Shown in pieces: positions 42,082 through 53,124 of a DNA stretch of 64,000 bases; the stretch's first letter is position 1; each line of letters begins with the position of its first letter. The stretch comes from Polaribacter sp. SA4-10 (GTDB lineage: Bacteria; Bacteroidota; Bacteroidia; Flavobacteriales; Flavobacteriaceae). The notes beneath the pieces were generated by a model. It saw only the letters and a program-made list of their open reading frames with translations. It did no database searches and had not been told where the DNA came from. Location of the stretch: assembly GCF_002163835.1 (NCBI RefSeq), contig NZ_CP019331.1, forward strand, positions 1,587,001-1,651,000, written 5' to 3'. Both the position numbers and the translations under genes were made by a program.

Positions 42082-43423
42082 GTTTTTCAGTTTTTATGAG
42101 TTTACTTACTACATCATCTACCATCATTCCTATATCACCTGCACCTAACATTACAACCACTTTTGCTGCTGAATTATTAATAACTTTTACTAAATTATTA
42201 TTTTTTGCTAATTTTTTATTCTTGCAATCTATTTTACCAAACAACCACTCAGAATTCACTCCTGAAATAGGGCTTTCTCTTGCAGGATAAATATCCAGCA
42301 ACAACACTTCATCGAACTTAGATAATGCAGAAGCAAAATCATCTATAAAATCTCTTGTTCTAGAAAATAAATGTGGCTGAAAAACTACCAAAATTTTTTC
42401 ATCAGGATACATTTCTCTCACTGAACTTTCTACCGCATTTATTTCTGTTGGATGATGTGCATAATCATCTATTAATACAAAATTTTCTGTTTTAATTTTA
42501 TACGAAAACCTTCTTTTTACACCTTTAAAAGTTGACAAACTTTTTTTGATACTTTCTAAAGGAATGCCATAAACATCTGCCATTGCTAACGCAGCTAAAG
42601 CATTCATTACATTATGCTTTCCTGGTAAATGAAATTCAATATTGGTTATAATTGCTGAAGGAGTTTGGACATCAAAAATATATTTTCCGCTTTCAATTTT
42701 TAAATTAAAAGCCTTATAATCTGCATCTTCATTTACAGCATATGTTAACCCTTTTAAAGGCAAACCTTTTGCAACAATTAACGTGTCAGAAACTTTATTT
42801 GTAAATTCTACAAAGGACTCTTCTAATGCTTCGGCTTCTCCATAAATATCTAAATGATCTGCATCCATAGAAGTTACACATGCAATATTTGGTGACAATT
42901 GCAAAAAGGAACGATCAAACTCATCAGCTTCTACAACAGAAATTTTATCTTCTCCAAGAATTAAGTTTGAATTATAGTTTTCTGCTATTCCGCCTAAAAA
43001 CGAAGTTGCCTTAATTGGCTGCATAATATGGCCTAAAATAGCCGATGTTGTTGTTTTACCATGGGTTCCAGAAACTGCTAGACAAAAAGTGTTTCCAGTT
43101 ATTTTTCCTAAAATTTCTGCTCTTTTTAAAATGGTAAAATTATTCTCTAGAAAATAATTTAATTCTATATTGTTTTTAGGGATTGCTGGTGTAAAAACTA
43201 CCAACGTTTTTTCTTTATTCAAAAAAGAAATAGGAATATTTTTTAAGGAATCTTCAAAATGAATTTCTACACCTAAATCTACTAAAGACGCAGTAATGTT
43301 AGTGGGTGCTTTATCATAACCAGCAACTTGCTTCCCATTCACAGTAAAATAACGAGCAATTGCGCTCATTCCTATACCACCAATTCCAACAAAATAAACG
43401 TTATGTATATTTTTTAAATTCAC
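42071..43423 (-). CDS. murC: UDP-N-acetylmuramate-L-alanine ligase MurC
   Basis: Adds L-Ala to UDP-MurNAc in the cytoplasm. The 450 residues have the N-terminal [14 protein letters not shown] motif, the ATP loop [11 protein letters not shown], a central ligase domain with EADEFDRSF and [10 protein letters not shown], and the C-terminal domain with [14 protein letters not shown] and [12 protein letters not shown]. It overlaps murG by four bases and ftsQ by 11, indicating tight operon packing. Confidence 0.97.
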   Translation of the reverse strand: MNLKNIHNVYFVGIGGIGMSAIARYFTVNGKQVAGYDKAPTNITASLVDLGVEIHFEDSLKNIPISFLNKEKTLVVFTPAIPKNNIELNYFLENNFTILKRAEILGKITGNTFCLAVSGTHGKTTTSAILGHIMQPIKATSFLGGIAENYNSNLILGEDKISVVEADEFDRSFLQLSPNIACVTSMDADHLDIYGEAEALEESFVEFTNKVSDTLIVAKGLPLKGLTYAVNEDADYKAFNLKIESGKYIFDVQTPSAIITNIEFHLPGKHNVMNALAALAMADVYGIPLESIKKSLSTFKGVKRRFSYKIKTENFVLIDDYAHHPTEINAVESSVREMYPDEKILVVFQPHLFSRTRDFIDDFASALSKFDEVLLLDIYPARESPISGVNSEWLFGKIDCKNKKLAKNNNLVKVINNSAAKVVVMLGAGDIGMMVDDVVSKLIKTEKHAI

Positions 43424-44514
43424 TTATTTAATAAATTTTCTACTTCGTTAACTATATCTGTTGTTGCACTTGGCAACGCTAATTCTTTTATATTTTCTGA
43501 TAAACTTTGTTGCTTTCCTTCATCTTTTAAAAGTGTTTCAAAAACGATAGGAAAAGTGGCTAAATCGGCTTCTTTTAATAAAATTGCAGCATGTTTATCT
43601 ACTATTGATTTTGCATTTTTTGTTTGATGATCTTCAGCTACATTTGGCGATGGTATAAAAATTACTGGTTTACCAACAATACATAATTCTGATACAGAAC
43701 TTGCTCCTGCTCTAGAAATAATAATATCTGAAGCAGCATATGCTAAATCCATTCTATTTATAAACTGATGCACTTGAATGTTATCTAATTCAGTGTATTT
43801 TTTATATTCATCAAAATATAATTTACCACATTGCCAAATTACTTGTACCTCTTGACTTTTAAAGAACCCTAAATTACTTTCTATTAATTGATTTACTCTT
43901 CTTGCACCTAAACTGCCTCCAAGTATTAAAACTGTTTTTTTAGTTTTATTTAATTTAAAAAAAGCTTTTCCGTCTTCTCTTTTATTATGAATAGACAACA
44001 AATCTTGGCGTACAGGGTTTCCTGTTTTTATTATTTTCGATGATGGAAAGAAACGCTCTAAATTATCATACGCAACACAAATTTTATTTACCTTTTTACT
44101 TAATAGTTTATTCGTTATTCCAGGAAAAGAATTCTGTTCTTGTATTAAAGTTGGAATCCCTTTTCTTGTTGCCATTATTAAAGTTGGCCCGCTTGCAAAA
44201 CCTCCAGTTCCAATTGCAATATCTGGCTTAAATTTTTTTATAATTTTTGATGCATTCCATAAACTACTCATCAACTTAAAAGGAAATGATAAATTATCAA
44301 CTGTTAGTTTTCGCTGAATTCCTGAAATCCATAATCCTTTTATTTCAAATCCTGCTTGTGGAACTTTCTCCATTTCCATTTTATCTTTTGCACCAACAAA
44401 CAGAAAATTCGTATCAGGAAAACGCAACTTTATCTCATTTGCAATCGCAATTGCAGGATAAATATGCCCTCCGGTTCCTCCTCCAGAAATTAATATATTA
44501 ATCGATTGTTTCAT
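43420..44514 (-). CDS. murG: UDP-GlcNAc : lipid I transferase MurG
   Basis: Makes lipid II by adding GlcNAc to lipid I at the inner membrane face. The 364 residues show the N-terminal [18 protein letters not shown] motif, [26 protein letters not shown], the second Rossmann domain [13 protein letters not shown], and the donor-site region [36 protein letters not shown]. It overlaps ftsW by 17 bases and murC by four. Confidence 0.97.
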   Translation of the reverse strand: MKQSINILISGGGTGGHIYPAIAIANEIKLRFPDTNFLFVGAKDKMEMEKVPQAGFEIKGLWISGIQRKLTVDNLSFPFKLMSSLWNASKIIKKFKPDIAIGTGGFASGPTLIMATRKGIPTLIQEQNSFPGITNKLLSKKVNKICVAYDNLERFFPSSKIIKTGNPVRQDLLSIHNKREDGKAFFKLNKTKKTVLILGGSLGARRVNQLIESNLGFFKSQEVQVIWQCGKLYFDEYKKYTELDNIQVHQFINRMDLAYAASDIIISRAGASSVSELCIVGKPVIFIPSPNVAEDHQTKNAKSIVDKHAAILLKEADLATFPIVFETLLKDEGKQQSLSENIKELALPSATTDIVNEVENLLNK

Positions 44515-45688
44515 GCAAAATATCTAAAGGGTTATCATCTAAAATATCTTCTTCTGTTTCTTCTTTTGATGCACTTACACTTAAAATCATACCCAATGCA
44601 AAACAGGTCATCCAAATAGAAGTACCACCACTACTAATCAAAGGCAACGTTTGCCCAGTTACAGGAAATAAATTTGTGGCAACAGCCATATTTATCGTTG
44701 CTTGAAAAATAATAGGACATCCAACACCAACAACCAACAAGGTTGCAAAAATTGTAGTTGTTTTTCTTATCACAACAAAAATTCTAAAGAGCAATAAAAA
44801 GTAAATAAATACAATTACAAAACCTCCCAATAAGCCAAATTCTTCAACAATAATTGCGTAAATAAAATCTGATGACGATTGTGGTAAAAAGTTCTTCTGA
44901 ACACTTTTTCCTGGTCCTAAACCTATTGGACCTCCAGTAGCAATAGCTATTTTCGCTTTTTCTACTTGATACGCTTCTTTTCCTCCTTCTTGAGAAAAAC
45001 TTTCAATTCTACTTTGCCAAGTTTGAACTCTATTTGGCATTGCATCTGGAAAGACTTTCGCTATCAAAACAAAAAACGATAACGCTACAATTCCAACGCC
45101 TAAAATAAAACTAATGTATTTTATTGGGTAACCTCCAATAAAAACCAGCATCAAAATCATAGTAAAAATGATAGCTGTTGTAGAAAAATTTGCTGGTAAA
45201 ATCAATATTAAAATAACCGCTACAGGCAACCAAAGTTGCCATAAACTTTCTTTAAAAATTATTGCTTTTTCTTTATTTCTTGCTAGATATCTAGCCACAT
45301 AAACCATTAATACTAAACCTGCCAAAGTTGATGTTTGAAAACCAATACCAACAAACGGTATACGAATCCATCTACTTGCATTTGCGCCTCCAATTATAGT
45401 TCCTTGTGCGAGTGTAAAAACTAATAATACAATTACTACTGGTATCATTAAAACAGATCCTCCAGAAAAATATCTATATGGAATTTTATGAACTCCATAA
45501 ATAATTGCAAAACCCATAATTAACAGAACCATGTGTTTTACTAAATAGCCAAATGTAGAACCTGAACCCACAACATACACCAAGTTTGTGCTTGCGCTAT
45601 AAACTGGCATAAATGAAAATATTGCCAAAATAGCTACAATAGCCCAAATGGTTTTATCTCCTTTTATATGTTGAAAAATCGTTTTCAT
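44498..45688 (-). CDS. ftsW: SEDS glycan polymerase FtsW
   Basis: A 396-residue SEDS membrane protein with about ten hydrophobic segments, the septal peptidoglycan glycosyltransferase working with FtsI. It has [26 protein letters not shown], a large loop with [60 protein letters not shown], and [12 protein letters not shown], all hallmarks of the family. Its dcw position favours FtsW over RodA. It lies 151 bases downstream of murD, the widest gap of the cluster, which is filled by a repeat element. Confidence 0.96.
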   Translation of the reverse strand: MKTIFQHIKGDKTIWAIVAILAIFSFMPVYSASTNLVYVVGSGSTFGYLVKHMVLLIMGFAIIYGVHKIPYRYFSGGSVLMIPVVIVLLVFTLAQGTIIGGANASRWIRIPFVGIGFQTSTLAGLVLMVYVARYLARNKEKAIIFKESLWQLWLPVAVILILILPANFSTTAIIFTMILMLVFIGGYPIKYISFILGVGIVALSFFVLIAKVFPDAMPNRVQTWQSRIESFSQEGGKEAYQVEKAKIAIATGGPIGLGPGKSVQKNFLPQSSSDFIYAIIVEEFGLLGGFVIVFIYFLLLFRIFVVIRKTTTIFATLLVVGVGCPIIFQATINMAVATNLFPVTGQTLPLISSGGTSIWMTCFALGMILSVSASKEETEEDILDDNPLDILHETID

Positions 45689-45836
45689 TAGCCTCTCTTA
45701 ATCTCTCCAAAGGAGAGAAACACTCTTGTGTCTATTTGTATTTTATTAAAATATTTTTTTTCAATATTGCTACACCCAACATTTCTTATCAAACATGCCA
45801 ACTCCTTCTTTTTGGGAAGGTTGGAATGGGCTTCTT
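45689..45836. repeat. Interspersed repeat element in the murD-ftsW spacer
   Basis: About 148 bp bounded by TAGCCTCTCTTAATC on the left and GGAATGGGCTTC on the right. The ends are weakly inverted (AGCC/GGGCT). It contains a CTCTCC/GGAGAG palindrome at one end and CCTTC/GAAGG-type pairing at the other. It begins immediately upstream of the ftsW ATG and ends at the murD stop. It resembles two-part intergenic repeats of flavobacteria; only one copy is in this window. Confidence 0.6.
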
Positions 45837-45839
45837 TTT

Positions 45840-47174
45840 TTAAAGACTTCTAACTGCTTTTTTAAATTGACGCCCTCTATCTTCATAATTATCAAACAAA
45901 TCGAAACTTGCACAAGCTGGAGATAATAAAACTACTTCTCCATTTTCTGCCAATTTATGAGAAACTTTTACAGCTTCTTCTGCTCCTGCAGTTTCTACAA
46001 TAATATCAACCACATTGCCAAAAGTGCTTTTAATTTTATCATTATCAAGACCTAAACAGACAATAGCTTTCACTTTTTCCCTTACTAAAGAAAGCAAATC
46101 ATTATAATCATTTCCTTTATCTACTCCACCAACAATCCAAACTGTAGTTTTATCCATACATTCTAATGCATAAAATGTAGCATTTACATTTGTTGCTTTT
46201 GAATCATTAATATATTCTACACCTCTAATTTTCGCAACATTTTCTAAACGATGTTCAGCTCCCTCAAAATCTTCTAAACTTTCTTTGATTGCCTCTTTTC
46301 TAACTTTTAGCAATTGCGCTGCCATAGTTGCTGCCATGGCATTTTTTGTATTGTGTTTTCCTTTTAATGATAATGTTGATATTGGCATGTTAAATTTGTC
46401 TTTATTTATGTTGATGATAATATTGTTTTCTTTGATATATGCTCCGTATTCTAATTCTTTTTCAAGTGAAAACGGAACTAATTTCGCTAGCGTTTTATTA
46501 TTATTTAACCACTTATTAATCGCTTCATCATCTGCATCATAAATGAGATAATCGACCACTGTTTGATTTTTTGTTATTCTAAATTTTGAGGCGATATATG
46601 TATCAAAACTGTATTCATACCTATCTAAATGATCTGGTGTAATATTGGTAATTATTGCAATATGAGGACTAAAATTCTCAATTCCATCTAACTGAAAACT
46701 ACTTAATTCTAACACGTAATTTTCGTAATTATTTTCAGCAACTTGTTGTGCAAAACTATCGCCAATATTACCTGCAACTCCAACATTAAGTTTTGCATTT
46801 TTCAAAACATGATGCAATAGCATTGTGGTGGTAGTTTTTCCATTTGAACCCGTAATTCCAACAATAGTAGCATCTGTAAATTTTGCTGCAAATTCAATTT
46901 CTGAAATCACAGGAATTGAACTTTCTTTCAATTTCTCAACTAACACTACTTTATCAGGGATTCCAGGACTTTTCATTACCACATCAGCATTTAAAATTTT
47001 AGCCTCAGTATGCTTTTTTTCCTCGAAATCTATCTCATTATTTAAAAGAACTTCTTTGTATTTTTTTGCTATTTTGCCTTTGTCAGAAACAAAAACATCA
47101 TATCCTTTTTGCTTTCCTAAAATTGCGGTTCCAACACCACTTTCTCCTCCACCAAGAATTACTAAACGATTCAT
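45840..47174 (-). CDS. murD: UDP-N-acetylmuramoylalanine-D-glutamate ligase MurD
   Basis: Adds D-Glu to UDP-MurNAc-L-Ala. The 444 residues include the N-terminal GGGESGVGTAILGK motif, the ATP loop GITGSNGKTTTT, LELSSFQLDG, NITPDHLDRY, the C-terminal NDSKATN and VWIVGGVDKGNDY motifs, and LLSPACASFDLFDNYEDRG near the end. It starts directly after mraY and is full length. The repeat-filled gap separates it from ftsW. Confidence 0.97.
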   Translation of the reverse strand: MNRLVILGGGESGVGTAILGKQKGYDVFVSDKGKIAKKYKEVLLNNEIDFEEKKHTEAKILNADVVMKSPGIPDKVVLVEKLKESSIPVISEIEFAAKFTDATIVGITGSNGKTTTTMLLHHVLKNAKLNVGVAGNIGDSFAQQVAENNYENYVLELSSFQLDGIENFSPHIAIITNITPDHLDRYEYSFDTYIASKFRITKNQTVVDYLIYDADDEAINKWLNNNKTLAKLVPFSLEKELEYGAYIKENNIIININKDKFNMPISTLSLKGKHNTKNAMAATMAAQLLKVRKEAIKESLEDFEGAEHRLENVAKIRGVEYINDSKATNVNATFYALECMDKTTVWIVGGVDKGNDYNDLLSLVREKVKAIVCLGLDNDKIKSTFGNVVDIIVETAGAEEAVKVSHKLAENGEVVLLSPACASFDLFDNYEDRGRQFKKAVRSL

Positions 47175-48401
47175 TTATCTTAACTTTAGAGTAACAATTG
47201 TTAACACAGCAAGTAAAATTCCTACAATCCAAAAACGAACTACAATCTTACTCTCGTGGTAACTTAATTTCTGATAATGATGATGTAATGGCGACATTTT
47301 AAAAATTCGTCTTCCTACTCCAAACTTCTTTCTTGTGTACTTAAACCAAGAAACTTGCATAATCACAGAAAGGTTTTCAACCACAAATATTCCGGCTAAA
47401 ATTGGTAGCAATAATTCTTTTCTAATTGCTATTGCTATTACTGCTATTATTCCTCCAATAGTTAAACTACCTGTATCTCCCATAAAAACCTGAGCAGGAT
47501 ACGTGTTGTACCAGAGAAAACCAACTAAAGAACCAGCAAAGGCAAGTACAAAAACAGTCATTTCACCAGAATTTGGTATGTACATAACATCCAAATAATC
47601 TGCGAAAATTATGTTTCCAGAAACCCAAGCAAATATTGCTAAAGTGATTACTATAATTGCTGATGAACCTGCAGCTAAACCATCAATTCCATCTGTTAAA
47701 TTTGCTCCATTTGAAATTCCTGTAACAATAAATACAACTATAAAAATGAATACTATCCAACCGTATTTTTCATATCCTTCTCCTAAAAAACTTAAGGCTT
47801 TAGAGTAATCTAGCTCATTATCTTTTAAAAACGGAATGGTCGTTTTTGTAGATTTATGAGCTTCTCCAAAAACAGTTTTTCTTCCATTTGCTTGAACAAT
47901 TTGTTGCTCTGCTGGTAACTGCTCTTTTATTGTAACTCCATCATTAAAATACAACATAGAGCCAACAATTAATCCTAAACCAACTTGACCTAAAACTTTG
48001 AATTTTCCTTTTAAACCTGCTTTGTCTTTTTTGAACACCTTTATATAATCATCTAAAAAACCAATTAAGCCCATCCAAACAGTGGTAATCAGCAAAATGA
48101 TAACATAAATATTATCTAATCTTGCTAATAACAATACAGGTATTAAGGTTGCCATAATAATGATAATCCCACCCATTGTTGGTGTTCCAGATTTTTGCTT
48201 CTGGCCTTCTAATCCTAAATCTCTTACAGTTTCACCAACTTGTTGATTTCTTAAAAAGTTGATAATTCTCTTACCAAAAATTGTAGAAATTAACAAGGAT
48301 AAAATAAAAGCTGCTGCTGCTCTAAATGTGATAAATTGAAATAAACTTGCCCCAGGTAAATTGAACTGACTTTCTAAATATTGAAAAAAATAATACAGCA
48401 T
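47175..48401 (-). CDS. mraY: Phospho-N-acetylmuramoyl-pentapeptide transferase MraY
   Basis: Makes lipid I by transferring phospho-MurNAc-pentapeptide to undecaprenyl phosphate. The 408-residue, ten-helix membrane protein carries [11 protein letters not shown], the catalytic [50 protein letters not shown] and the C-terminal [14 protein letters not shown] soluble insertion (about residues 150-200) is typical of Bacteroidota MraY. It lies two bases from murE and abuts murD. Confidence 0.97.
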   Translation of the reverse strand: MLYYFFQYLESQFNLPGASLFQFITFRAAAAFILSLLISTIFGKRIINFLRNQQVGETVRDLGLEGQKQKSGTPTMGGIIIIMATLIPVLLLARLDNIYVIILLITTVWMGLIGFLDDYIKVFKKDKAGLKGKFKVLGQVGLGLIVGSMLYFNDGVTIKEQLPAEQQIVQANGRKTVFGEAHKSTKTTIPFLKDNELDYSKALSFLGEGYEKYGWIVFIFIVVFIVTGISNGANLTDGIDGLAAGSSAIIVITLAIFAWVSGNIIFADYLDVMYIPNSGEMTVFVLAFAGSLVGFLWYNTYPAQVFMGDTGSLTIGGIIAVIAIAIRKELLLPILAGIFVVENLSVIMQVSWFKYTRKKFGVGRRIFKMSPLHHHYQKLSYHESKIVVRFWIVGILLAVLTIVTLKLR

Positions 48402-48403
48402 TT

Positions 48404-49870
48404 TTAGTTCTTTTTTAATTGATTAAAGCATTCTTTTACCACTTCTAAATCATCAAAGTGAGTACGAATTCCGTTTATTTCTTGATAATCTTCATGTCCT
48501 TTCCCCGCAATTAATATGATATCTCCTGTTTTAGAGAATTTGCAAGCTGTTTTAATGGCTTGTTTTCTATCTAAAACTGACAATGTTTTTTTATAATTTT
48601 CAGAAGAAACTCCAACCTCCATTTCATCAATAATTGTTTGTGGATCTTCTTTTCTTGGATTGTCTGAAGTAAAAATTGCTTGATTACTTAATTGAGAAGC
48701 AATATGTGCCATTTTTGGTCTTTTCGTTTTATCTCTATCTCCACCACAACCAACAACTGTAATCACTTTTTCGTTTCCAGTTCTAATATCACTTATCGTT
48801 TCAAGCACATTTTTAAGTGCATCTGGTGTGTGTGCATAATCTACAATTGCAGTAATTCCGTCTTCTGAAATTACATATTCAAATCTTCCACTTACACTTT
48901 CTAACGCACTAACAATTGTTAAAACCTCTAATTTTTCTAATCCTAATAATTCTGCTGTACCAATAATTGCTAATAAATTATACGCATTAAACTCACCTAT
49001 TAGCTTTGTCCAAACTTCAGTTCCATCTACATTTAAAAGTGTACCTGAAAGTTGTTTTTCTAAAATCTTTACTTTAAAATCTGCAAGTGTTTTTAAAGCA
49101 TATGTTTTCTTTTTTGCTTTTGTATTTTGCAACATAAAGTTGCCATTTTTATCATCTATATTCACCAAAGCAAAAGCTGATTTTGGCAAAGAATCAAAAA
49201 ATGATTTTTTTACATTCCTATATTCTGCAAACGTGTCATGATAATCTAAATGATCATGAGAAAGGTTTGTGAAAATTCCTCCAACAAAAGTTAGTCCTTC
49301 TGTTCTTTTTTGATGAATTCCATGAGAACTCACTTCCATAAAGCAAAAATCTACTCCTGCATCAATCATTTTATCTAAATACTGATTTATTGTAACCGAA
49401 TCTGGCGTAGTATGTGTTGCCTTAAATTCAGTTTCATCAACCACTATTTTTACTGTAGAAAGTAAACCAACTTTATAACCTGCTTTTTTAAATAACTGAT
49501 ATAAAAGTGATGCTATTGTTGTTTTACCATTTGTTCCTGTAACACCAACTAATTGAATTTTAGAAGAAGGGTTTTCATAAAAATTAGAAGCCATAATTGC
49601 CAAAGCAACATTTGCATCAGCAACTTGGATATAGGTAATTCCTTCGTTTTTTTCTTCAGGAAAATCTTCACAAATAATTGCTGTAGCTCCTAAACTTATT
49701 GCTTTATCAATATACAGATGACCATCAACAGAAAATCCTTTTTGAGCGATAAAAACATCATTGTTTTCCACTTTCCTAGAATCGAAAACAAGATTTTGAA
49801 CCTCAACATTGGTACCACCAAATACTTGATTTATTGAAACCTGATATAATATGTCTCTTAAATTTTTCAG
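48404..49870 (-). CDS. murE: UDP-MurNAc-tripeptide ligase MurE (apparent CTG start)
   Basis: Adds the third stem amino acid (normally meso-diaminopimelate in this group). A GTG start at 49768 would give 455 residues and lose the conserved N-terminus. In frame upstream are [13 protein letters not shown] and [10 protein letters not shown], the UDP-binding DSRxV motif. An in-frame stop at 49883-49885 limits extension, and the only plausible start is CTG at 49868-49870, one base after the ftsI stop, giving 488 residues, the normal length. The ATP loop is [11 protein letters not shown], with [17 protein letters not shown] and [10 protein letters not shown] downstream. The DNPR motif is the one associated with diaminopimelate specificity. 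Confidence 0.93.
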   Translation of the reverse strand: MKNLRDILYQVSINQVFGGTNVEVQNLVFDSRKVENNDVFIAQKGFSVDGHLYIDKAISLGATAIICEDFPEEKNEGITYIQVADANVALAIMASNFYENPSSKIQLVGVTGTNGKTTIASLLYQLFKKAGYKVGLLSTVKIVVDETEFKATHTTPDSVTINQYLDKMIDAGVDFCFMEVSSHGIHQKRTEGLTFVGGIFTNLSHDHLDYHDTFAEYRNVKKSFFDSLPKSAFALVNIDDKNGNFMLQNTKAKKKTYALKTLADFKVKILEKQLSGTLLNVDGTEVWTKLIGEFNAYNLLAIIGTAELLGLEKLEVLTIVSALESVSGRFEYVISEDGITAIVDYAHTPDALKNVLETISDIRTGNEKVITVVGCGGDRDKTKRPKMAHIASQLSNQAIFTSDNPRKEDPQTIIDEMEVGVSSENYKKTLSVLDRKQAIKTACKFSKTGDIILIAGKGHEDYQEINGIRTHFDDLEVVKECFNQLKKN

Positions 49871-49871
49871 C

Positions 49872-51887
49872 TTATGAAAGTTTTAAAATAATTGTTGCTC
49901 CTTTAACTAACTTTTCTCCTTTTTTTAGTGATTGAAATTCCACTTTACCAACACCAGACACTTTTACTTTTAAACCAATATTTTCTAATAATGACAAAGC
50001 ATCCATACCAGACATTCCTTTTACATTAGGAACTTCATTGTAGGTTTTACTTAGTAAATTATCATACCTTAAATACTGGTTTTCAATAGAAGTAAATTCA
50101 GTTTTATCATCTACAGATTGGTTATCGATAGGTGTTGTTGTATATATTTTTTGGGCAATTTCTTTAAAAACTGGCGCAGCAACTACTGCACCATAATATC
50201 CTTTTTCTTTCTTTGGATCATGAATAACCACAATGCAAGAATATTTTGGTTTGTCCGCTGGAAAAAAACCAGCAAATGAAGCTACATAATGTTTGGTAGA
50301 ATAATGACCATAAATTGTTTCTCCTTTTTCATTTTTATGTCTAGGAATGTATTTTTTTGCAGTTCCTGTTTTTCCTGCCATTGAAAAATTAGAAGAATAA
50401 ATATTCTCTGCAGTCCCTTTAACAACAACATTTTCCATCACTTTTCTAATTTTAATCAAGGTCTCCTCTGAAGCTATTTTAGGGTTAACAACTTCCGTTT
50501 TAAAAACCTTTTCTATTTTTTCATGCCTTCTTAATTCTTTTATAAATCTTGGTTTTACCATTATACCATTATTAGCAACAGCATTGTAAAACATTAAAGT
50601 TTGCATTGGTGTAACAGAAACTCCATAACCCCAAGACATCCATGCTAAAGAAATTTTACTCCAGCTTTTATCTTTTGGATTTGGAACATATGGTATTCCT
50701 TCTCCTTTAATAGAAAAACCTATTGGTTTTGTAAAACCATATTTTTCTAATTTATCAATAAATTTTTGTGGCTTATCATCATAATACTTTCTTACCAACT
50801 TTACAATTCCAACATTAGAAGATACTTCAAATACTCTAGCTGCAGAAATCTTACCATAACCACCTCTTTTTGAATCTTCAATTTTTCTATTATGAATGTA
50901 AATTCTACCTTTTTCTGTATCTACAATTGTAGATGTATCTATTACTTTATCATCTAAAGCAGCCATTAAACTTGCTAACTTAAATGTAGAACCAGGCTCA
51001 TGACTTTCCCAAACCGCATAATTTCTTTTCTCATAATAAGTTCCTTTAGAGGTTCTTCCTAAATTAGAAATTGCTTTAATCTCACCAGTTGCAGTTTCCA
51101 TAACTACTGCACAACCATGATCTGCCTCAAAATACTCTAACTTTCTTAGCAATGCATGATGCGTAATATCTTGAATATTTACATCTATTGTAGTAATAAT
51201 ATCGTGTCCATCAATTGGCTCCTTTTCATTTACATCATTAATTGGCTTCCATTGATTTTTAGCAATTTTCTGCTTCCAACGCAAACCATTTTCGCCTTGC
51301 ATATAATCTGCAAATGCTCCTTCAATTCCTGCTTCTCCTCTAAAATCATCATAGCCAATTGTACGTTCTGCAATCTTACCAATAGGATGAGCTCTTACTG
51401 TTTTATGTTCTGCTATAAAACCTCCTCTATAAACTCCTTTTTTGAAAATTGGAAATTGCTTCATTTCTAGATACTGTGTATACCCAATATTTCTAGCAAT
51501 TAACAAATACCTGTTTCTTCTCTTTTTTGCAGTTCTTAATTTACCTTGATAATAACCCGAGGTATTACCCAACATTTTAGAAAGCTCTTTAGATAATGCA
51601 ACAATATTTTTTTCAAAAACCATATCATTCACAGCAACAACATCCATCCTAATAGTAAACCGAGACATTGATGTTGCTAATAAATTTCCATCTGCAGCAT
51701 ATACATTTCCTTTATTAGCATAAATAGTATCTTGCTTTATAGTAAGTTCTGTAGATAATTTCCTATACTTTTCTCCTTGAGCGTATTGTATATTTACAAC
51801 TCTAAAAATTACAGCTAACAAAAAGACAGTCATTAAAGCAGCTACCAAGTAGAATTTTGTAAGGATGCTTTTTTTATGAGTTGCCAA
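49872..51887 (-). CDS. ftsI: Division-specific penicillin-binding protein FtsI/PBP3
   Basis: The septal peptidoglycan transpeptidase. The 671 residues have an N-terminal membrane anchor (FYLVAALMTVFLLAVIFRVV), a pedestal domain, and the transpeptidase domain with S300TFK, SSN (in FEVSSNVGIVKL) and KTGTAKKY. Unlike E. coli FtsI it ends in a PASTA domain (VPNVKGMSGMDALSLLENIG...), as in Bacteroidota and SpoVD-type enzymes. It lies six bases below ftsL, and its stop is one base before the murE CTG. Confidence 0.97.
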   Translation of the reverse strand: MATHKKSILTKFYLVAALMTVFLLAVIFRVVNIQYAQGEKYRKLSTELTIKQDTIYANKGNVYAADGNLLATSMSRFTIRMDVVAVNDMVFEKNIVALSKELSKMLGNTSGYYQGKLRTAKKRRNRYLLIARNIGYTQYLEMKQFPIFKKGVYRGGFIAEHKTVRAHPIGKIAERTIGYDDFRGEAGIEGAFADYMQGENGLRWKQKIAKNQWKPINDVNEKEPIDGHDIITTIDVNIQDITHHALLRKLEYFEADHGCAVVMETATGEIKAISNLGRTSKGTYYEKRNYAVWESHEPGSTFKLASLMAALDDKVIDTSTIVDTEKGRIYIHNRKIEDSKRGGYGKISAARVFEVSSNVGIVKLVRKYYDDKPQKFIDKLEKYGFTKPIGFSIKGEGIPYVPNPKDKSWSKISLAWMSWGYGVSVTPMQTLMFYNAVANNGIMVKPRFIKELRRHEKIEKVFKTEVVNPKIASEETLIKIRKVMENVVVKGTAENIYSSNFSMAGKTGTAKKYIPRHKNEKGETIYGHYSTKHYVASFAGFFPADKPKYSCIVVIHDPKKEKGYYGAVVAAPVFKEIAQKIYTTTPIDNQSVDDKTEFTSIENQYLRYDNLLSKTYNEVPNVKGMSGMDALSLLENIGLKVKVSGVGKVEFQSLKKGEKLVKGATIILKLS

Positions 51888-51893
51888 TTTATT

Positions 51894-52223
51894 TTAGTCT
51901 TTATTATAGGTTACTTTAATTTTTTTTGGAGGGGACTCAGAAGGTTTCAACCCTCTTTTCTTAGCTTTTTCTCTAATATTAGATTCCATTTTCATTCTCA
52001 TTAATATGGTTCCTATATCTACATACTCAGCTCTTAATTCTCTTTTCTTTTTATTTAACTCTGATATTTTAATTACTTTCTTATCAGCACGATGCGCACT
52101 TGAAATCATAAACAAAAGAAGTGCAACTACAAAAATTATAATCTTCCAGTTTTTAAATGCCGATTCATCCGTAAGAAAACTCCCTCTCAGAAAATCGTAA
52201 ACATTTTTTTTAACCTTAGACAT
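51894..52223 (-). CDS. ftsL: FtsL-like division protein
   Basis: A 109-residue bitopic protein with a short cytoplasmic N-terminus, one membrane helix (IIIFVVALLLFMISSAH, about 27-43) and a coiled-coil-like periplasmic segment (ISELNKKKRELRAEYVDIGTILMRMK), ending in a basic tail. This is the FtsL layout, and the gene lies in the ftsL position between rsmH and ftsI. Sequence identity to FtsL is inherently low, so the call is positional plus topological. Confidence 0.85.
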   Translation of the reverse strand: MSKVKKNVYDFLRGSFLTDESAFKNWKIIIFVVALLLFMISSAHRADKKVIKISELNKKKRELRAEYVDIGTILMRMKMESNIREKAKKRGLKPSESPPKKIKVTYNKD

Positions 52224-52224
52224 G

Positions 52225-53124
52225 CTATTTTTTTAAGGTTGCTATTCTCAATTTAGCACTACGAGACCTATTGTTTAGCTTAATTTCCTGTGGGGTAGGC
52301 ACTATTAATTTTCCAACTTTTTGTAACGGTTCTCTTGTGTTTCCAAAAACATCTTTCACGGGCTCGCCACTAAATAATCCTGTCCTTATATATCTTTTAA
52401 CCAATCTATCTTCTAAAGAGTGGTATGAGATTACACTCAATCTACCTTCCTCTTTTAATAGATTAGGAATTTGCTCTAAAAACTCTCTTAAAACATCTAA
52501 CTCTTCGTTCACTTCAATTCTAACTGCTTGAAATATCTGAGCTAATATTTTATGTTCTTTTGCGTTTGGCAAGTACTTTTTTAGCACTTCCTTTAACTGA
52601 AAACTTGTTTCAATTTTATTATTTGCTCTTTCCTCTACAATTGTCTTTGCAATGTTTCTAGAGTTTCTTAACTCTCCATACAAAAATAATATTTCTGCTA
52701 ATTTCTCTTCAGAATAACTATTAATAATTTGCTTTGCAGATACTTTAGATTTTTGATTCATCCTCATATCTAAGTCACCATCAAAACGAATAGAAAAACC
52801 TCTTTCTGCTTCATCAAATTGATGAGAAGAAACACCTAAATCAGCTAAAACTCCATCCACTTTTTTAACTCCATGAAATCTTAAAAACCTAGAAACAAAC
52901 CTGAAATTTTCTGGAATTAACACAAAACGGGCATCATCAATTATATTACCCAATGCATCAGGGTCTTGATCAAACCCAAACAATTTTCCGTTTTTACCAA
53001 GTCTTTTCAAAATCTCTCTTGAATGACCTCCTCCCCCAAAAGTCACATCAACATAAATTCCATCTTCTTTGATTGCTAATGCATCTACACTTTCTTTTAA
53101 TAAAACTGGACTATGATAATTCAT
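52225..53124 (-). CDS. rsmH: 16S rRNA (cytosine1402-N4)-methyltransferase RsmH
   Basis: Methylates C1402 of 16S rRNA with SAM. The 299 residues have YHSPVLLKESVDAL, the SAM motif YVDVTFGGGGHSREIL, FDQDPDAL, VLADLGVSSHQFDEAERGFS and the C-terminal VISYHSLEDRLVKR and LNNRSRSAKLR. It starts inside the mraZ coding region with a 14-base overlap and ends one base before ftsL. Confidence 0.97.
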   Translation of the reverse strand: MNYHSPVLLKESVDALAIKEDGIYVDVTFGGGGHSREILKRLGKNGKLFGFDQDPDALGNIIDDARFVLIPENFRFVSRFLRFHGVKKVDGVLADLGVSSHQFDEAERGFSIRFDGDLDMRMNQKSKVSAKQIINSYSEEKLAEILFLYGELRNSRNIAKTIVEERANNKIETSFQLKEVLKKYLPNAKEHKILAQIFQAVRIEVNEELDVLREFLEQIPNLLKEEGRLSVISYHSLEDRLVKRYIRTGLFSGEPVKDVFGNTREPLQKVGKLIVPTPQEIKLNNRSRSAKLRIATLKK

